Assembly (NCBI GenBank): GCA_039105265.1 | Contig: JAPFFF010000055.1 | Coordinates: 930,001 to 994,000, forward strand | DNA from: Tritrichomonas musculus | Taxonomy: Eukaryota > Parabasalia > Tritrichomonadida > Tritrichomonadidae | Direction of reading: 5' to 3' | Length of the DNA: 64,000 bases | In this document: piece by piece, positions 60,042 through 64,000 of the stretch | Layout: every line of letters begins with the position of its first letter | Position numbering within the stretch: the stretch's first letter is position 1 | Translations under genes and position numbers: made by a program | The notes under the pieces: model-generated | The model's input: only the letters and a program-made list of their open reading frames with translations | Told to the model about the DNA's origin: nothing | Databases searched by the model: none

Positions 60042-60396
60042 TGGAATCTGCGGACGGTTATTTAAAAAATATTTGGAGAACGTTTATTTATAAAAATTAT
60101 TTGGAATCTGCGGACGGTTATTAAAAAATTTTGGAGAACGTTTATTTATAAAATTTTTTGAGTTTAATTTTCTGAGCCTATTGAATTATAAAATTTTATT
60201 AAAATTGGAATCTGCGGACGGTTAGATGATATTTCAATGATCCGCAGCGGTTAGCAGATTAATATTTCATGAAAAAATACGTTATTTTTTTAAAAATATA
60301 TGTAGAATCTGCGGACGGTTATAAAATTTATTCGTTAATTGGAATCTGCGGACGGTTATAAAATTTATTCGTTAATTGGAATCTGCGGACGGTTAA
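60042..60396. repeat. Right subterminal repeats (6 copies)
   Basis: GGAATCTGCGGACGGTTA, with minor changes, occurs near 60042, 60102, 60206, 60304, 60341 and 60378, unevenly spaced. It shares the GACGGTT core, in the same plus-strand orientation, with the left array. Confidence 0.85.
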
Positions 60397-60615
60397 TAAA
60401 AGTAAATTTAATCATTTACGTATAAAATTTATGATTTCAATTTTTGACTTTTGAGATTTGAGGATAAAATTTATGAAAAAAATTTATGAAGGGGTGATGA
60501 ATCAGTGGTGTTGTAAAATTAAATAATATGTTCGGGTTTAAAGTTATGATTTTAAATTCTTGAGTTACTGGGGTTTTAGGACGAAGTCCTAAAATCACAG
60601 TAAATACATACGACG
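60396..60615. repeat. Maverick right terminal inverted repeat
   Basis: Reverse complement of the left TIR; the matching hairpin is at 60574-60594. The similarity ends at about 60396, where the subterminal repeats begin. Confidence 0.9.
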
Positions 60616-60759
60616 AAAATCAGTAACATATAGAGAACAAAATCAGAAACAAATGTCAACAAAAACAATAATAAATGTCAACGAAATCAATGACGAATAT
60701 CAACAAAATCAACAACCAATGTCGAAAAAAAAGCTGTTTTAAATAATGAATAAAGATAG
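60616..60759. other. Right flank of the Maverick
   Basis: Begins with the AAAAT target duplication. CAA/AAATGTC-rich sequence follows, possibly diverged repeats leading into the minisatellite. No gene. Confidence 0.5.
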
Positions 60760-63700
60760 AAACAAATACTGAACAAAAGCAGCGATAAATTCTAAACAAA
60801 AGCAGTGATAAATACTGAACAAAAGCAGTGATAAATACTGAACAAAAGCAGTGATAAATTCTATACAAAAGCAGTGATAAATACTGAACAAAAGCAGTGA
60901 TAAATACTGAACAAAAGCAGTGATAAATACTGAACAAAAGCAGTGATAAATTCTGAACAAAAGCAGTGATAAATACTGAACAAAAGCAGTGATAAATTCT
61001 GAACAAAAGCAGTGATAAATACTGAACAAAAGCAGTGATAAATTCTGAACAAAAGCAGTGATAAATACTGAACAAAAGCAGTGATAAATTCTGAACAAAA
61101 GCAGTGATAAATTCTAAACAAAAGCAGTGATAAATACTGAACAAAAGCAGTGATAAATTCTGAACAAAAGCAGTGATAAATTCTATACAAAAGCAGTGAT
61201 AAATACTGAACAAAAGCAGTGATAAATACTGAACAAAAGCAGTGATAAATACTGAACAAAAGCAGTGATAAATTCTATACAAAAGCAGTGATAAATACTG
61301 AACAAAAGCAGCAATGAATTCTAAACAAAAGCAGTGATAAATTCTAAACAAAAGTAGTGATAAATTCTGAACAAAAGCAGTGATAAATTCTGAACAAAAG
61401 CAGCGATAAATACTGAACAAAAGCAGTGATAAATTCTGAACAAAAGCAGTGATAAATACTGAACAAAAGCAGCAATGAATTCTAAACAAAAGCAGTGATA
61501 AATTCTAAACAAAAGCAGTGATAAATTCTAAACAAAAGTAGTGATAAATTCTGAACAAAAGCAGTGATAAATTCTGAACAAAAGCAGTGATAAATACTGA
61601 ACAAAAGCAGTGATAAATTCTAAACAAAAGCAGTGATAAATTCTAAACAAAAGTAGTGATAAATTCTGAACAAAAGCAGTGATAAATACTGAACAAAAGC
61701 AGTGATAAATACTGAACAAAAGCAGTGATAAATTCTGAACAAAAGCAGTGATAAATACTGAACAAAAGCAGTGATAAATTCTATACAAAAGCAGTGATAA
61801 ATACTGAACAAAAGCAGTGATAAATTCTATACAAAAGCAGTGATAAATACTGAACAAAAGCAGCGATAAATTCTAAACAAAAGCAGTGATAAATACTGAA
61901 CAAAAGCAGTGATAAATACTGAACAAAAGCAGTGATAAATTCTATACAAAAGCAGTGATAAATACTGAACAAAAGCAGTGATAAATACTGAACAAAAGCA
62001 GTGATAAATACTGAACAAAAGCAGTGATAAATACTGAACAAAAGCAGTGATAAATTCTGAACAAAAGCAGTGATAAATTCTGAACAAAAGCAGTGATAAA
62101 TTCTGAACAAAAGCAGTGATAAATACTGAACAAAAGCAGTGATAAATTCTGAACAAAAGCAGTGATAAATTCTGAACAAAAGCAGTGATAAATTCTGAAC
62201 AAAAGCAGTGATAAATACTGAACAAAAGCAGTGATAAATTCTGAACAAAAGCAGTGATAAATTCTGAACAAAAGCAGTGATAAATTCTAAACAAAAGCAG
62301 TGATAAATACTGAACAAAAGCAGTGATAAATACTGAACAAAAGCAGTGATAAATTCTATACAAAAGCAGTGATAAATACTGAACAAAAGCAGTGATAAAT
62401 ACTGAACAAAAGCAGTGATAAATACTGAACAAAAGCAGTGATAAATACTGAACAAAAGCAGTGATAAATTCTGAACAAAAGCAGTGATAAATTCTGAACA
62501 AAAGCAGTGATAAATTCTGAACAAAAGCAGTGATAAATACTGAACAAAAGCAGTGATAAATTCTGAACAAAAGCAGTGATAAATTCTGAACAAAAGCAGT
62601 GATAAATTCTGAACAAAAGCAGTGATAAATTCTGAACAAAAGCAGCGATAAATACTGAACAAAAGCAGTGATAAATACTGAACAAAAGCAGTGATAAATA
62701 CTGAACAAAAGCAGCGATAAATTCTGAACAAAAGCAGTGATAAATTCTGAACAAAAGCAGTGATAAATTCTGAACAAAAGCAGTGATAAATTCTGAACAA
62801 AAGCAGTGATAAATTCTGAACAAAAGCAGTGATAAATTCTGAACAAAAGCAGTGATAAATTCTATACAAAAGCAGCGATAAATTCTGAACAAAAGCAGTG
62901 ATAAATACTGAACAAAAGCAGCAATGAATTCTAAACAAAAGCAGTGATAAATTCTAAACAAAAGTAGTGATAAATTCTGAACAAAAGCAGTGATAAATTC
63001 TGAACAAAAGCAGTGATAAATTCTGAACAAAAGCAGTGATAAATTCTGACAAAAGCAGTGATAAATTCTGAACAAAAGCAGTGATAAATTCTGAACAAAA
63101 GCAGTGATAAATTCTGAACAAAAGCAGTGATAAATTCTGAACAAAAGCAGTGATAAATTCTGAACAAAAGCAGTGATAAATTCTGAACAAAAGCAGTGAT
63201 AAATTCTGAACAAAAGCAGTGATAAATTCTGAACAAAAGCAGTGATAAATTCTGAACAAAAGCAGTGATAAATTCTGAACAAAAGCAGTGATAAATTCTG
63301 AACAAAAGCAGTGATAAATTCTGAACAAAAGCAGTGATAAATTCTATACAAAAGCAGCGATAAATTCTGAACAAAAGCAGTGATAAATACTGAACAAAAG
63401 CAGCAATGAATTCTAAACAAAAGCAGTGATAAATTCTAAACAAAAGTAGTGATAAATTCTGAACAAAAGCAGTGATAAATTCTGAACAAAAGCAGTGATA
63501 AATTCTGAACAAAAGCAGTGATAAATACTGAACAAAAGCAGTGATAAATTCTGAACAAAAGCAGTGATAAATTCTGAACAAAAGCAGTGATAAATTCTGA
63601 ACAAAAGCAGTGATAAATTCTGAACAAAAGCAGTGATAAATTCTGAACAAAAGCAGTGATAAATTCTGAACAAAAGCAGTGATAAATACTGAACAAAAGC

Positions 63701-64000
63701 AGCAATGAATTCTAAACAAAAGCAGTGATAAATTCTGAACAAAAGCAGTGATAAATACTGAACAAAAGCAGTGATAAATTCTGAACAAAAGCAGTGATAA
63801 ATTCTGAACAAAAGCAGTGATAAATTCTGAACAAAAGCAGTGATAAATTCTGAACAAAAGCAGTGATAAATTCTGAACAAAAGCAGCGATAAATTCTGAA
63901 CAAAAGCAGTGATAAATACTGAACAAAAGCAGCAATGAATTCTAAACAAAAGCAGTGATAAATTCTAAACAAAAGTAGTGATAAATTCTGAACAAAAGCA
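60760..64000. repeat. 23-bp minisatellite array, truncated by window edge
   Basis: About 140 tandem copies of a 23-bp unit containing GAACAAAAGCAGTGATAAAT. Common variants change the end (TTCTG, TACTG, TTCTAA, TTCTATA) or read GCAGCAATGAATTC. The rare GCAATGAAT variant recurs at 61311, 61472, 62921, 63403, 63702 and 63932; all spacings are multiples of 23 except one short by 1, which is explained by a 1-base deletion near 63048. This shows higher-order duplication. The minus strand lacks stops in every frame, so the long phenylalanine/cysteine-rich frames there are not genes. The array continues beyond the window. Confidence 0.95.

Larger units (their letters stand above)
41729..60615. mobile_element. 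Complete Maverick/Polinton DNA transposon (18,887 bp)
   Basis: Bounded by about 220-bp terminal inverted repeats starting CGTCGTATGTATTTACTG and flanked by a 5-bp direct repeat AAAAT (41724-41728 and 60616-60620), matching the 5-6 bp target duplication of Mavericks. It encodes the hallmark set: protein-primed family B DNA polymerase, RVE integrase, P-loop packaging ATPase and a large virion-type protein. None of the recognised core genes carries a stop or frameshift, and the two TIRs are nearly identical, so the insertion is probably recent and possibly active. Gene packing is tight, with several convergent 3' overlaps. Confidence 0.92.

Noticed and set aside
60042-60396. Repeated GGAATCTGCGGACGGTTA considered as an unrelated satellite
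   Set aside because: It lies inside the Maverick next to the TIR and shares a core with the left-end array, so it is subterminal element sequence.
60656-63972. Many long minus-strand cysteine/phenylalanine-rich open frames
   Set aside because: They are the minisatellite read in three frames; a 23-bp unit without stops on that strand keeps every frame open.

Overview
The window is AT-rich nuclear DNA of a parabasalid protist, most likely a Tritrichomonas/Trichomonas relative. The evidence is the mix of families: BspA-like leucine-rich-repeat proteins, ankyrin proteins, Sel1-repeat and TKL-like kinases, BTB plus F5/8C proteins, a CAP-domain remnant and a Maverick/Polinton. Genes are mostly intronless single ORFs separated by AT-rich spacers with long A/T runs. 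The species is an inference.

Host region (1-41728). From the left: the start of a calponin-homology actin-binding protein cut by the window edge, a BspA-like LRR protein and an ankyrin protein (all minus), a TMEM62-like membrane metallophosphoesterase (minus), two tRNA-Arg(ACG) genes, and a run of small or broken genes. A gene-poor 3.3-kb stretch follows, with nested inverted repeats around a GC-rich hairpin. Then come an FkbM-type methyltransferase, an ankyrin/LRR gene split by an AT-rich insert, a chimeric CEP164-type WW plus BTB-like plus F5/8C gene, a giant kinase with about 21-23 Sel1 repeats, a frameshifted CAP gene, a TKL-like kinase with a helical-repeat tail, a MATE transporter and two proteins of unknown function. 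A 1.8-kb element with Tc1/mariner-style ends (TA-CAGT...ACTG-TA) and iteron-filled inverted repeats follows. After it lie a BspA pseudogene, decayed sequence and a small ubiquitin-like protein.

Maverick region (41729-60615). This is a complete, apparently intact 18.9-kb Maverick/Polinton. It has about 220-bp terminal inverted repeats, a 5-bp target duplication (AAAAT), subterminal repeat arrays at both ends and densely packed genes. Genes recognised with confidence are a protein-primed family B DNA polymerase, an RVE-type integrase and a P-loop packaging ATPase. Likely virion genes are a double-jelly-roll capsid candidate, two small paralogous pVI-like amphipathic proteins, a 1384-residue fibre-like protein and a dockerin-like protein. 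Several small genes have no recognised function. No adenain-like protease was found. The left arm reads mostly inward on plus; the polymerase and the rightmost gene read inward on minus. Three genes at the ends share an upstream 18-bp motif.

Right edge (60760-64000). A 23-bp minisatellite array of more than 3.2 kb runs off the window. Its minus strand is open in all three frames because 23 is not a multiple of 3, so the long cysteine-rich ORFs there are artefacts.

Most striking: the intact Maverick with a fibre gene whose 3' third switches codon usage; the TIR that carries a copy of the promoter and start codon of the first gene; the WW/BTB/F5-8C fusion; the iteron-bearing mariner-like element; and the nested GC-rich foldback near 14.3-14.7 kb.
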